Part shown: positions 1-9,087 of the stretch, piece after piece
Numbering within the stretch: the first letter of the stretch is position 1
Layout: each line of letters opens with the position of its first letter
NCBI GenBank assembly: GCA_027491195.1
Contig: JAIXWQ010000009.1
Location: forward strand, 310,001-374,000
Reading direction: 5' to 3'
Length of the DNA: 64,000 nucleotides
From: Cytophagaceae bacterium
GTDB lineage: Bacteria; Bacteroidota; Bacteroidia; Cytophagales; Spirosomataceae
Program-made: the position numbers and the translations under genes
The notes under the pieces: generated by a model
Databases searched by the model: none
Seen by the model: the letters and a program-made list of their open reading frames with translations, nothing else
What the model was told of the DNA's origin: nothing

Positions 1-1
1 G

Positions 2-262
2 TCCGCGAACATTTTTACGACGGTTTCGGATATGTTTCCCAAACACGCCGTTTCCTCTGTCGTGGGGATTGGTGGCCTCGCGGGTTCGCTAGGTGGTGTG
101 ATTTTCCCCTATATTATCGGGGTGGTTTTGGATGCTTACAAGGCAGACCAGGCTTTATCTGATGGATATAATATTATATTTGTGGCCTGCGGCTGCGCTT
201 ATTTATTTGCGTGGTTGCTCATTCATTTCATTTCTCCTAAAATGGAGATCGTTAAATCGTAG
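2..262 (+). CDS. MFS transporter, C-terminal fragment
   Basis: This is the last 86 codons of a major facilitator superfamily carrier; the gene begins before the window. The frame is open from base 2 and ends at TAG 260-262. Two hydrophobic segments are visible. The first, rich in Gly (VGIGGLAGSLGG), resembles the penultimate helices of the hexuronate/anion-cation symporter (ExuT/ACS) group, and a short basic tail (SPKMEIVKS) follows the last helix. The substrate cannot be told from this fragment. The next gene starts 4 bp downstream and encodes a sugar-hydrolase-like protein, so uptake of a sugar or sugar acid is a reasonable inference. Confidence 0.75.
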   Translation, partial: SANIFTTVSDMFPKHAVSSVVGIGGLAGSLGGVIFPYIIGVVLDAYKADQALSDGYNIIFVACGCAYLFAWLLIHFISPKMEIVKS

Positions 263-266
263 ATCG

Positions 267-1199
267 ATGAAAAAATTACTAATTGCTTTATTCGCTTTTA
301 CTAGCGGTGCATACGCTCAAGATCACCATCCATTAGAAGGCGCATGGGATTTAAACGTAGCTATGGAAAACCGCAATGGCGGGGTGTCTACCGCACCCTC
401 TTGGTTAGAAGTGCGTCATTCGGGTCATAAAACCCTGACTGGACGTTTTGTAGGGGATGGTGGTTCAGCCCGTCCTATTTCAGAGGTATTTTATAAAGAC
501 GGTCATATCTCCTTTAAAATCCCCCCTCAATGGGAGTTGACAGATGTTCAGATGAGCTTTGAGGGAGATTTGAAAGACGGGAAACTGTCAGGAACGATCA
601 CAAAACCAAACGGCAAAGCGATGGCTTTCACGGGTGTTCGTGCTCCGTCTTTATGGAGAGCTGCGGAACCTGTTTGGGACAAACCGATCACCTTATTCAA
701 CGGAAAAGACTTAACAGGTTGGAAAGCTTTAGGGCCTAAAAACCAATGGATCGCTGAGAACGGCGTGTTAAAAAGCCCAGCTTCTGGTGCGAATTTATGC
801 ACCGAACAAAAGTTCAACGACTTCAAATTACATATCGAATTCCGCTTGCCAGCAGGTAGTAATAGTGGCGTGTATTTACGCGGCCGTTACGAGGCACAAG
901 TGGAAGATAGTTTTGGAAAAGCGCCCTACAGCATTTATTTAGGCGGTATTTACGGATTTATCGATCCACTATTCCAAGCGGCTAAACCATCCGGCGAATG
1001 GCAGACCTACGACATTACCTTAGTAGGACGTAAAGTCTCCGTTACCTTAAATGGCCAAAAAGTCATCGTCGAACAAAACATCCCTGGTATCACAGGCGGC
1101 GCGATGGATAGCGACGAAGCAGCGCCGGGTCCTATCATGATGCAAGGCGACCACGGTCCGGTGGAGTACAGAAATATTATCATCACACCGGCGAAATAA
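267..1199 (+). CDS. DUF1080 (3-keto-disaccharide hydrolase-like) secreted protein
   Basis: The protein has 310 aa. The start at 267 was chosen because it opens a clean signal peptide (MKKLLIALFAFTSGAYAQ); the open frame extends upstream but overlaps the MFS gene. Residues about 20-125 form a small beta-rich domain. Residues about 130-310 form a DUF1080 concanavalin-like domain, with the family-typical ITLFNGKDLTGWK opening and the GSNSGVYLRGRYE segment. Some DUF1080 proteins are described as 3-keto-disaccharide hydrolases; activity here is inferred. It is probably exported to the periplasm or outer membrane. The stop codon overlaps the next ATG by one base, which suggests co-translation. Confidence 0.85.
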   Translation: MKKLLIALFAFTSGAYAQDHHPLEGAWDLNVAMENRNGGVSTAPSWLEVRHSGHKTLTGRFVGDGGSARPISEVFYKDGHISFKIPPQWELTDVQMSFEGDLKDGKLSGTITKPNGKAMAFTGVRAPSLWRAAEPVWDKPITLFNGKDLTGWKALGPKNQWIAENGVLKSPASGANLCTEQKFNDFKLHIEFRLPAGSNSGVYLRGRYEAQVEDSFGKAPYSIYLGGIYGFIDPLFQAAKPSGEWQTYDITLVGRKVSVTLNGQKVIVEQNIPGITGGAMDSDEAAPGPIMMQGDHGPVEYRNIIITPAK

Positions 1200-2443
1200 T
1201 GAAAAAATCTATTTTAACAGAAGATTGGACCGTTGTCCTTTTAGGCTTCCTAATCATCGGTCTAGCTTTGATTGGTATCAAAATTCCAAGCCCCTCTTTC
1301 GGCTGGGAGACAACCTCAGACTTAACTGAAAAAGTGCTCACGGCGGGTAACCTGGTGAAGCTCGCCCAGATTTTCGTTTTCACGTATGTAATCGCGTTAT
1401 TGGCGGCAAGTGTATTGGGCAAAAGTGTGGCAGGAACCGCGAAAGGTTTTCCGATTGTGTTTGTCCTTACTTCTCTGGCTTTAGTTTTAGCGGGCAATGC
1501 CTTCTTGAAAAACTGGAACCTAGAAGCGGTGATCTTTAGTTTATCGATCGGATTGTTGTTAAGCAATTTCTTCAGCTTGCCGGCCTGGTTAACGGAAACG
1601 CTTTCGACGGAATTGTTCGTGAAGATCGGTTTGATTTTATTGGGAACGAGCGTGATTTTCGGGGACATTTTGAAAGCTGGATCCCTTGGTTTAATTCAGG
1701 CGTTAATCGTTGTTATTTCGGTTTGGTACTTCGCTTTTTGGATTTCCAAAAAAATGGGCATCGACGAAGAATTCGCCATCATGATTTCCAGTGCGGTTTC
1801 TATTTGTGGAGTTTCGGCAGCGATTGCAACTTCTGGAGCGATTAAAGGAGATTCGAAAAAGCTTTCTTACGTCATTTCTATCGTCTTGATCACGGCGATT
1901 CCGATGATTATTTTTCTACCATTTATCGCTCAGGCCTTAGGTCTATCACAAGCGGTGACGGGTGCTTGGTTAGGCGGCACGATCGATACGACGGGGGCAG
2001 TCATTGCTTCTGGAACGATGGTAGGTGAGGAGGCCTTGAAGATTTCGACGATTGTGAAATTCTCCCAAAACGTACTTCTAGGATTCGCTGCCTTCGCGAT
2101 TTCGATCTATTGGACCTTGACCAATAACCAATCTTCGGCAGTGCAAGAGGCTAAGCCCACGGGGGCGATTATTTGGGAACGTTTCCCTAAGTTCGTGTTA
2201 GGTTTCATCGCAGCCTCGCTTCTTTTCTCGTTTGTGATTTCTTCAGAAACCATCGATTCGGTGAAAGGAGGATTCAAAGCCTTGCAGGGATTGTGGTTTG
2301 CTTTGGCCTTCACCAGCATCGGATTAGAAACGAAGTTTGCGGATCTTTTCTCCAAAGAAGGGAAGAGGCCACTCTACGCCTTTTTGATCGCGCAGCTGTT
2401 TAACGTGTTCGTAACCTTGCTGGTGGCGTATCTATTATTTTAG
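1199..2443 (+). CDS. YeiH-family putative sulfate exporter
   Basis: This is a 414-aa inner-membrane protein with about ten or eleven hydrophobic segments and no signal peptide. It matches the YeiH/UPF0324 family (Pfam Cons_hypoth698), often labelled putative sulfate exporter. Family-typical stretches include SSAVSICGVSAAIA in the middle and GAWLGGTIDTTGAV, followed by a TIVKFSQN segment. Transport of sulfate or a sulfonate is a database-level guess for this family. It follows the DUF1080 gene with a 1-bp overlap, so the two are likely in one transcript. After it come about 60 bp of AT-rich spacer. Confidence 0.88.
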   Translation: MKKSILTEDWTVVLLGFLIIGLALIGIKIPSPSFGWETTSDLTEKVLTAGNLVKLAQIFVFTYVIALLAASVLGKSVAGTAKGFPIVFVLTSLALVLAGNAFLKNWNLEAVIFSLSIGLLLSNFFSLPAWLTETLSTELFVKIGLILLGTSVIFGDILKAGSLGLIQALIVVISVWYFAFWISKKMGIDEEFAIMISSAVSICGVSAAIATSGAIKGDSKKLSYVISIVLITAIPMIIFLPFIAQALGLSQAVTGAWLGGTIDTTGAVIASGTMVGEEALKISTIVKFSQNVLLGFAAFAISIYWTLTNNQSSAVQEAKPTGAIIWERFPKFVLGFIAASLLFSFVISSETIDSVKGGFKALQGLWFALAFTSIGLETKFADLFSKEGKRPLYAFLIAQLFNVFVTLLVAYLLF

Positions 2444-2490
2444 AAAACGAAATAGAATATCTAGTCTATGGTTTTTATAGAATAATATGC

Positions 2491-2498
2491 TATTTTTG
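2491..2498 (+). promoter_or_regulatory. -7 box TATTTTTG before DUF2490 gene
   Basis: The box matches the Bacteroidota -7 consensus TAnnTTTG and ends only four bases before the ATG at 2503, so the transcript would be nearly leaderless. I see no convincing TTTG at the -33 position. Confidence 0.4.
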
Positions 2499-2502
2499 CC
2501 AA

Positions 2503-3210
2503 ATGAAGTATTTGTTTTTCTTTTTGTTCCCGCTCTTCGCCGTACAAGGTCAAAATCAAGTAGAGCATCAATCTCAAGTTTGGTATGGCTATTATTTGAC
2601 TATCCCTATGAATGCGAATTGGTATGTTCAGGGAGAGGTGCATACGCGACATTTCATAGATCCTTTCGTGCACCATCAAAATGCTTTCAGGGCACATGTG
2701 CATCGTACTATTGGGGAGAATTGGGATATTTCTGCTGGAGCGGCTCTCTTTTTGAATACCCCTAATGACTCGCGAGCCGCGGTTCGATTAGCCATTCCAG
2801 AATACCGGCCGCATTTGGATATAGCCTACAGGCATAAGTGGAGTGCAATTCGGATTGATCACCGTTTTCGATCGGAGATGCGTTTTAACCGAGAAACGAA
2901 CGTAAGCCGCACGGAACTTACAGATGGGGTTAACTTCAGTAATTACCGTCTTCGGTACCGAATTCAAGCCTTGTTTCCTTTTTTCAAGCAAATTCAGGGG
3001 AAAGTGAATACAGAAATTTTGTTAAACACTGGTCAAGAAAATCCAGCAAATACCTTGGATCAACATCGAATGTTTGCTGGATTGAGTATTCCTATTCGTT
3101 CGAATTTAACACTCGATGTGGGTTATTTACACGCCTTCCAACAGCGCTCGAATTTGAACTATTACGACCGAAGCATTTTAAGTTTAATGCTGAATCACCG
3201 GCTTCCTTAA
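2503..3210 (+). CDS. DUF2490 outer-membrane beta-barrel protein
   Basis: The protein has 235 aa, with a short signal peptide (MKYLFFFLFPLFAVQGQ) and then a pattern of alternating beta strands. It fits DUF2490, a Bacteroidota family of predicted outer-membrane barrels of unknown function; the QVWYGYYLTIPMNANWYVQGE opening region and the closing barrel strand (SILSLMLNHRLP) are typical. The ATG at 2503 was chosen because it gives the signal peptide directly. The gene converges on the GNAT gene with a 4-bp overlap of the two 3' ends (3207-3210). Confidence 0.8.
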   Translation: MKYLFFFLFPLFAVQGQNQVEHQSQVWYGYYLTIPMNANWYVQGEVHTRHFIDPFVHHQNAFRAHVHRTIGENWDISAGAALFLNTPNDSRAAVRLAIPEYRPHLDIAYRHKWSAIRIDHRFRSEMRFNRETNVSRTELTDGVNFSNYRLRYRIQALFPFFKQIQGKVNTEILLNTGQENPANTLDQHRMFAGLSIPIRSNLTLDVGYLHAFQQRSNLNYYDRSILSLMLNHRLP

Positions 3211-3764
3211 ATAGCTTTTTTTTGCCAATCCCATAACACGATATTCCAGCCTATGCCTCCATAATCCAAGGTATCGATGACATGAAAACCGCGTTTTTGG
3301 TGTGCTTTTAAAGATCGGTGATTCGCTTGTGCAACGTCCGTGACACAATAGGTGTATTGATTTGCGTAATGATCGCGGAAACCACCGTAGAGTTTTTGGA
3401 CTAAATCCTGACCTCGATACTCTTTCGAAACACAAAGCTGAGCCACAATCGCATAATTTTCAATTGGTTTGCTTTCGAATTGGCAGCGTTCAATATTCTC
3501 CACTAAATCCGCTAATAGGTCATGGTGTCGGGCAGTTTCTGGTAGAGCCACTAGGCTATAACCCACCACCTTTTCCCCATCCTTCGCGATGATGCCCGGA
3601 CTTGTCATGTGAAGTAATTCTAAAAAAGGGAGATCATATTCCGCCATCAAAAACCCTTGCGATTCCGCCTCATCTGCTGAAATATTTTTCCGTAAATTGG
3701 CCTGCTGTAAGGCTAAAACGCCTTCGAGCTCAGCCTGGTTTGTCACTAATTTTATCTCTACCAT
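3207..3764 (-). CDS. GNAT family N-acetyltransferase
   Basis: This is a 185-aa cytoplasmic acetyltransferase. The GNAT acetyl-CoA site (motif A) is seen as QLCVSKEYRGQDLVQKLY, followed by an FRDHYA helix and the usual late motif (NHRSLKAHQKRGFHV), which resembles the N-x-x-x-x-x-x-Y/H-x-x-x-G-F pattern of the family. The acceptor is unknown. The gene lies 5 bp downstream of the DUF1593 gene on the same strand, so both may be read from the pentapeptide gene's promoter. Confidence 0.85.
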   Translation of the reverse strand: MVEIKLVTNQAELEGVLALQQANLRKNISADEAESQGFLMAEYDLPFLELLHMTSPGIIAKDGEKVVGYSLVALPETARHHDLLADLVENIERCQFESKPIENYAIVAQLCVSKEYRGQDLVQKLYGGFRDHYANQYTYCVTDVAQANHRSLKAHQKRGFHVIDTLDYGGIGWNIVLWDWQKKAI

Positions 3765-3769
3765 AGTAA

Positions 3770-5251
3770 TTAGATTAGTGTAATAACAACGCGTCTGTAC
3801 CTCGTCAATGCTGGCGAACCCGTATCTGTTCCTTCTACCACGACGTGGAATGTGTCGCCTATTTTAGCGTTTGCTGGTATTTTCACGGTGATGCGGCCAT
3901 CCGAAAGTGTCGCCTCCGCTTTCCCGGATCCCGCTTCCGAATAGGGCCAAACTTTTAGATTAACATGCTGGCCATCTGGATCTCTCGAGGTCACCTGCAG
4001 CGTAAGGATCGCACCCGCTTTTGCGTTCACATTCATCCCTTCTTTCACGGTAATCTGCGGCGCGTGATTTGCCTCTTCGAACGATTTTACACACCAGTCT
4101 GCGCGTGCGGCAAAGTCTTCTTGCGCGGCGATTAACCAACGGGTTTGGGAATAAGAAATATCTAATTTTCCTGTCTCTGGATTGAAATCAGCGGCCTTTT
4201 CGTTGTCTTCGAATCGGTAGGGATTTCCCTCGGCTATAGCGAAACGGCCTCCCCAACCACCAAATGATGGGTTGTTCAAGTTATTCAAACCTACATCCAC
4301 GAGGTGCAAGAAAGCGGGAGAATCTCCCTCCGAAATAAAATCGTAAGGGCTGAACGAACCCCACTGGGCATTCTTTAACTTGCTAGGATCACCGTGAATG
4401 TGCTCGTCGTCGCCGGCTTGTTTTTGGCCATCTCCGTACGAATAATACATCTTCAACAGAGGTCCGTGATTTTGAATTATCTTCGGTCCCATGTAGGCTC
4501 CCTCGAAATAGGGCTGTGTCGCTTTTGGCATAATACGCTTCCAGGGATACGCAAAACTCCCAAACTGGTGCGCATTATAAAACACCCGAATCTGTGGCCA
4601 ATGTCCAGCAATGTAATTTTTCAAGGTTGCATCCTGATCCATCACGGTGTAGATGATGGCCTTTTTAGAGATTTTGTCTTTCAATGTCTCCCAGCCGGGC
4701 TTGTTTGCATACTCCTCTTCGATCGACTTCAAAGCTCTCGCAATCGTATTTGTCCCACCCCAAGCCTGTAAATAAATGGGTTCCGGATTATTGTCTAATA
4801 GTTTCATTTTTATCCACTCTGAACCCTCCGTCACCTGCTCCATCTCACCTTCAAAATCGATATTCCCCACCTTAACTAAACTAGTTAAATAGGCAGGAGC
4901 TGGGTAGTTTTTATCATGCAAAATCAAGTTCGGATGTACCTGAGCATAGGCCTTCAATAAGTCTTGAATCCAGTTTACGCCAGGCCAGCGAAGATCGGTT
5001 TTAGGGCCATACATCGTCCGCGTCATCTCCATTTCGGATGTGAATTTTGTCCCTTTCCCATCGCCTTTGTAATGCCACATCGAACTCGAATACACCAAAC
5101 CCTCTAACTGGTATTCGTTCGAATATAAGAGCATTCGTATGAAGGTGTCCACGTCATCGATTTCGCCGTCAGTCGTGACGATGGTTCTTGGAAGGTGCCC
5201 TTTCGCGAACAACGAGGCGCTCACCAGAAGTAGGAATAAGATTTTTTTCAT
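3770..5251 (-). CDS. DUF1593 (Sde182-like, nucleoside-hydrolase fold) secreted protein
   Basis: The protein has 493 aa. The ATG at 5251 opens a signal peptide (MKKILFLLLVSASLFAKG); the longer open frame would run into the upstream gene. The N-terminal part (TIVTTDGEIDDVDTFIRMLL) carries the Asp-rich loop of nucleoside-hydrolase-like proteins. The region fits DUF1593, first noted in the cellulose-binding protein Sde182 of Saccharophagus. The C-terminal about 100 residues look like an Ig-like/cadherin-like beta domain. It probably acts on an extracellular glycan or glycoside; substrate unknown. It sits 13 bp after the pentapeptide gene and 5 bp before the GNAT gene. Confidence 0.82.
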   Translation of the reverse strand: MKKILFLLLVSASLFAKGHLPRTIVTTDGEIDDVDTFIRMLLYSNEYQLEGLVYSSSMWHYKGDGKGTKFTSEMEMTRTMYGPKTDLRWPGVNWIQDLLKAYAQVHPNLILHDKNYPAPAYLTSLVKVGNIDFEGEMEQVTEGSEWIKMKLLDNNPEPIYLQAWGGTNTIARALKSIEEEYANKPGWETLKDKISKKAIIYTVMDQDATLKNYIAGHWPQIRVFYNAHQFGSFAYPWKRIMPKATQPYFEGAYMGPKIIQNHGPLLKMYYSYGDGQKQAGDDEHIHGDPSKLKNAQWGSFSPYDFISEGDSPAFLHLVDVGLNNLNNPSFGGWGGRFAIAEGNPYRFEDNEKAADFNPETGKLDISYSQTRWLIAAQEDFAARADWCVKSFEEANHAPQITVKEGMNVNAKAGAILTLQVTSRDPDGQHVNLKVWPYSEAGSGKAEATLSDGRITVKIPANAKIGDTFHVVVEGTDTGSPALTRYRRVVITLI

Positions 5252-5264
5252 TTTAGGATACATC

Positions 5265-5825
5265 TTAGGAAATATGTATGTCAAAACCCTGCAGCAAACC
5301 CGCCAAACCATCCTGCGAAAACTTCGCTTTTTTGATTTGATTTAGGCTCGGATGAATGACGTAATTGAAGGCGCTGCGGAAGTCTGCTTTGCTTACATTG
5401 GACTGGTCAAAAAGGGCGCCAGCCAGATCGCAATCATCGAAGGTAGCCTCTGAGAAATCAGCTTCGGTGAAGTCCACTTCGTGCAAAGAACAACCAGAGA
5501 ACTTCGTTTTTTTGCCTTTGATTTGATAGAAAGAAGACAGATTCAACACGCAGGTATCGAAGCTTACTTCGAATAAAAAAGGATTACAGGCTTCGAACCG
5601 AAGGCCCTGCATTTTGCAGTCTTTGAAGTGGACTTTTTGCAAGGCCGCGCCGCTGAGTTTAACCAGACTTAGATTGCAAGACTCAAACGTGCAGTCCACA
5701 AATTGGAAGTTTTTGAAATCCTCCGATTCAAATTGGCAGTTTTTGAAAACGCAATGTTCATATTCGCCGATGGCGAGGGTGCTTTCTTTTTCGAATTTTT
5801 GGTCGACGATATACGGCTTTTCCAT
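5265..5825 (-). CDS. pentapeptide-repeat protein
   Basis: This 186-aa protein is built of A(D/N)LXX-like pentapeptide units with Phe or Leu at the centre and many Cys (for example CVFKNCQFESEDF, VDCTFESCNLS, EADFSEATFDDCDLAGALF). The units run from about residue 20 to 155 and should form a right-handed quadrilateral beta helix. Length and Cys-rich units resemble the Qnr/McbG-like group. A role in gyrase protection is possible but cannot be concluded from repeats alone. There is no signal peptide, so it is cytoplasmic. It is the first gene of a three-gene minus-strand run. Confidence 0.85.
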   Translation of the reverse strand: MEKPYIVDQKFEKESTLAIGEYEHCVFKNCQFESEDFKNFQFVDCTFESCNLSLVKLSGAALQKVHFKDCKMQGLRFEACNPFLFEVSFDTCVLNLSSFYQIKGKKTKFSGCSLHEVDFTEADFSEATFDDCDLAGALFDQSNVSKADFRSAFNYVIHPSLNQIKKAKFSQDGLAGLLQGFDIHIS

Positions 5826-5874
5826 GCCGCAAATTAGGGATTTTTCCTTATTTTGCTCCTTCTAAACCATTCCG

Positions 5875-6981
5875 ATGAAAAAACTATTCCTTCTACTCGC
5901 TCTCAGCACTACACTTTTCGCGCAACAAAAAATCGATTTAGGCACCTTGAAAGGGGGAGGCTATCAAGTTTTGATGCCCGCTAAATGGAATAAAAAACTG
6001 GTGATGTATGCACACGGCTACCAATTTATGGGGACTCCAGCGGCGAGTGCGAATGCAGGATTAGATAAAAAATTGCAGGTTATTTTAGACCGTGGCTTTG
6101 CGGTGGCGGCCTCGGATTATCCGATTCAAGGATTTGCGATGCCAGAAGGAGTGGATGCGACGGAGGAATTACGTCAGGCTTTTGTGAAAAAGATGGGTCA
6201 ACCGGACTCCACCTTTATGATGGGTCACTCGATGGGTGGAGGAATTACGTTTGCGACGTTGGAGAATTTTGGCCAACATTATAATGGTGGATTACCTTTA
6301 TGTCCACTCTCCTCCCGTCCGTATTTACAGTGCAGAAAAGAGTTCGATATGTATGCCACGATGAATGGATTGTTCCCGGGAATTGTGCCTTCTTTGAAAG
6401 ATATTTTTGACATCAACAGCTCCGTTGGATTTGTATCTTTTGCTACAGCAGGCCAAAGAATGGGAGAGATCAAAAAGGCTTTATTACAAAAAGACTCCGT
6501 TTTAGCAGTAGCTTTTGCAAAGCGTTTCGACCTGAAATTAGATGACCTTCCCGGCGCTCTGTTTTTTAACCAAAACGTTTTACGTGACATTGCACTCAAG
6601 CTAAAAGGCAATCCTTTTGATAATACGGAAACGCTTTATACGGGCTTCCCAGATAACTTGAAAGTGAATGCGCTCGCAGAACGTTTACCAGCCACACAAG
6701 ATCAGGCGAAGCTTTTTGCGCGCTATGATCGCACCGGAAAAATCGACAAGCCAGTCGTATTAATGCACACGATTTATGATCAATTAATTCCCGTTTCGTA
6801 TGCGGTGACGAACATCGAAAATATGATTCATGCGCAAGGACGCGACCAATTCTTTGCGGTGAAATACACGAACGGACAGGCGCATTGCCAGTTCACGGAT
6901 GAGCAAACGGCGAAAGCTTTTGATGCGATGCGGAACTTTGTGAAGACGGGTAAAAAGCCGGCGATTGAGTTTTTGCCTTAG
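5875..6981 (+). CDS. secreted alpha/beta hydrolase
   Basis: The protein has 368 aa, with signal peptide MKKLFLLLALSTTLFA followed by an alpha/beta-hydrolase fold. The nucleophile elbow is GHSMGG with Ser119. An oxyanion-side HGY motif lies near residue 47. Late residues fit the rest of the triad: Asp in HTIYDQLIPV and His in GQAHCQF. Substrate is unknown; an esterase, peptidase or tannase-like role is possible. It is divergent from the pentapeptide gene and is followed after 53 bp by the GH97 gene, so a carbohydrate-ester substrate is conceivable. Confidence 0.8.
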   Translation: MKKLFLLLALSTTLFAQQKIDLGTLKGGGYQVLMPAKWNKKLVMYAHGYQFMGTPAASANAGLDKKLQVILDRGFAVAASDYPIQGFAMPEGVDATEELRQAFVKKMGQPDSTFMMGHSMGGGITFATLENFGQHYNGGLPLCPLSSRPYLQCRKEFDMYATMNGLFPGIVPSLKDIFDINSSVGFVSFATAGQRMGEIKKALLQKDSVLAVAFAKRFDLKLDDLPGALFFNQNVLRDIALKLKGNPFDNTETLYTGFPDNLKVNALAERLPATQDQAKLFARYDRTGKIDKPVVLMHTIYDQLIPVSYAVTNIENMIHAQGRDQFFAVKYTNGQAHCQFTDEQTAKAFDAMRNFVKTGKKPAIEFLP

Positions 6982-7022
6982 GCAATCTTTCCTTAGACTC
7001 ATCGTTTAACGTAAGATTTTCG

Positions 7023-7030
7023 TAATTTTG
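7023..7030 (+). promoter_or_regulatory. -7 box TAATTTTG before GH97 gene
   Basis: The box is a perfect TAnnTTTG match ending four bases before the ATG at 7035, which predicts a leaderless or nearly leaderless mRNA. No good -33 TTTG is seen at the expected spacing. Confidence 0.45.
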
Positions 7031-7034
7031 CGCC

Positions 7035-9086
7035 ATGAACAAAACCCTTCTTCTCCTACTTTTGAGCGTCTCTGTATTCGCCCAAAAATCGTTTAAGATT
7101 GCATCCCCTTCTGATCAGATTTCTATCCAGCTGACGCAAGGAGTGGATAGAGCGGTAAAATACCAGGTTTTTTATAAGGCCAAAGAAGTCATTTCGGCCT
7201 CGGACCTAGGATTTACCTTGAAAAAGCCCGCTCTAGAGTTGCGTAAATTCCAGGTGTTGGGCGTAGATTCTACGACCTATGACGGGACCTGGAAACCGGT
7301 GTGGGGAGAGGTAAAAGAGATTCGAAATAACTACAAAGAATTAACGTTGCACTTGAAGGAATCGGGGGTATTACTCGATGTCATTTTCCGCGTTTTCGAC
7401 GATGGAATCGGCTTCCGTTATTTCTTCCCGGCGCAGGATAATTTCAAACATTTTATCGTCGATAACGAGTGGTCGTCTTTCACCATGACGGGAGATCATA
7501 ATGCGTTTTGGATTCCCGGGGATTACGATACGAATGAGTATACCTACCAAAGAACTAAAATCTCCGAAATCGACGCCCTCGCCGCAGCGGCAAAAGAAAA
7601 GGACATCGCGGTGACTTCCTTGATTGGCAAAAACTTTGTTCAAACTCCCCTGATGTTAAAGTCAGCGGACGGAATTTACATTAACGTCCATGAAGCGGCA
7701 TTGGTGAATTATCCGGCCATGCATTTGAAGCAAGAAGGCTTCGAATTTACTTCGGCACTCGTACCTGATGCCGTGGGAAATAAGGCCTATGCGCAAGCGC
7801 CATTTAATACTCCCTGGAGAACGATTGTGATCTCGAATAAGGCAGAACAGATTTTGGCCTCCAAAATAATTCTGAACTTAAACGAGCCTTCAAAAATCAA
7901 AGATTCCACCTGGATCAAGCCCCAAAAATTCATGGGCATGTGGTGGGAAATGCACGTAGGCAAAGCGAACTGGCCACTAGCCGGCGGCAAGCACGGAGCA
8001 AACACCGAAAACGTAAAACGCTACATCGACTTCGCGGGCAAACACGGATTCGACGGCGTTTTAGTGGAAGGCTGGAATCAGGGCTGGGAAGATTGGTTTG
8101 GTAATTGGAAAGAAGAAGTCTTCGATTTCGTGACTCCATACCCGGATTACCAGATCGATACGCTGACAAAATATGCTGCCTCCAAAGGCTTGAAGCTCAT
8201 CATGCACCACGAAACCTCGAGTTCCGTAACGAACTACGAACGTAGAATGGATGCCGCTTACCAATACATGGTAGACAAAGGAATCAACACCGTGAAGACA
8301 GGTTATGTAGGAAAAATCATCCCGCGCGGCGAACACCACGACTCCCAATGGATGGTCAACCACTACAACCGCGTCGCTGAAAAAGCAGCGAATTATCACC
8401 TGATGGTCGACTCCCATGAGTCCGTGCATCCTACCGGTTTACACCGCACCTATCCTAACTGGATGGCCGCCGAAGCTGCCCGCGGATCTGAATTTAACAA
8501 TGCGCCCACACTCGGAATTAATGCGGAACACACGACCATTTTACCTTTCACTCGTTTGATGGGCGGCCCTATGGACTATACCCCGGGCCTTTTCCACATG
8601 AACTTGAATCAATTTGATTCAACTAGAACGACGAAGGTGCGCTCGACTTTAGCGAAGCAATTAGCGCTTTATGTGACCATCTATAGCCCGCTACAAATGG
8701 CGGCTGACTTACCCGAAAACTACGAACCTCGTTTAGATGCCTTCCAATTCATCAAAGATGTGGCAGTCGACTGGGACGACACGAAAATTATCTCGGCGGA
8801 ACCGGGCGAATTCGTGACCATCGCTCGCAAGGCAAAGGGGAAAGACAACTGGTTTATCGGTTCCATCACCAATGCCACAGCCCGCAACATGTCCTTCGAC
8901 ATGGACTTTTTAGATCCGGATAAAACCTACGAAGCAATGCTCTACCGCGATGCGGATGACGCTGATTTTGAGAAAAATCCAGAGGCCTATGTCGTGGAAA
9001 AACGCTTAGTGACAGCGAAGTCAAAAATGACTTTCCGCTTGCAACGTGGAGGCGGATGTGCCATCAGCTTAAGACGCTTAAATTAA
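7035..9086 (+). CDS. glycoside hydrolase family 97 protein
   Basis: The protein has 683 aa and a signal peptide (MNKTLLLLLLSVSVFA). GH97 enzymes have an N-terminal beta-sandwich, a central (beta/alpha)8 barrel and a C-terminal beta domain, and the length fits. The barrel shows FDGVLVEGWNQGWEDWFG and the family hallmark HPTGLHRTYPNWMAAEAARG. The residue after His in VDSHES is Glu462. In GH97, Glu at this level is typical of the inverting (SusB-like, alpha-glucosidase) branch and Asp of the retaining alpha-galactosidase branch, so inverting is the tentative call. Likely periplasmic. The AlkB-like gene follows after one base. Confidence 0.92.
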   Translation: MNKTLLLLLLSVSVFAQKSFKIASPSDQISIQLTQGVDRAVKYQVFYKAKEVISASDLGFTLKKPALELRKFQVLGVDSTTYDGTWKPVWGEVKEIRNNYKELTLHLKESGVLLDVIFRVFDDGIGFRYFFPAQDNFKHFIVDNEWSSFTMTGDHNAFWIPGDYDTNEYTYQRTKISEIDALAAAAKEKDIAVTSLIGKNFVQTPLMLKSADGIYINVHEAALVNYPAMHLKQEGFEFTSALVPDAVGNKAYAQAPFNTPWRTIVISNKAEQILASKIILNLNEPSKIKDSTWIKPQKFMGMWWEMHVGKANWPLAGGKHGANTENVKRYIDFAGKHGFDGVLVEGWNQGWEDWFGNWKEEVFDFVTPYPDYQIDTLTKYAASKGLKLIMHHETSSSVTNYERRMDAAYQYMVDKGINTVKTGYVGKIIPRGEHHDSQWMVNHYNRVAEKAANYHLMVDSHESVHPTGLHRTYPNWMAAEAARGSEFNNAPTLGINAEHTTILPFTRLMGGPMDYTPGLFHMNLNQFDSTRTTKVRSTLAKQLALYVTIYSPLQMAADLPENYEPRLDAFQFIKDVAVDWDDTKIISAEPGEFVTIARKAKGKDNWFIGSITNATARNMSFDMDFLDPDKTYEAMLYRDADDADFEKNPEAYVVEKRLVTAKSKMTFRLQRGGGCAISLRRLN

Positions 9087-9087
9087 C

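Noticed and set aside
132-266. Upstream extension of the DUF1080 gene
   Set aside because: It lies over the MFS gene, while the ATG at 267 gives a clean signal peptide.
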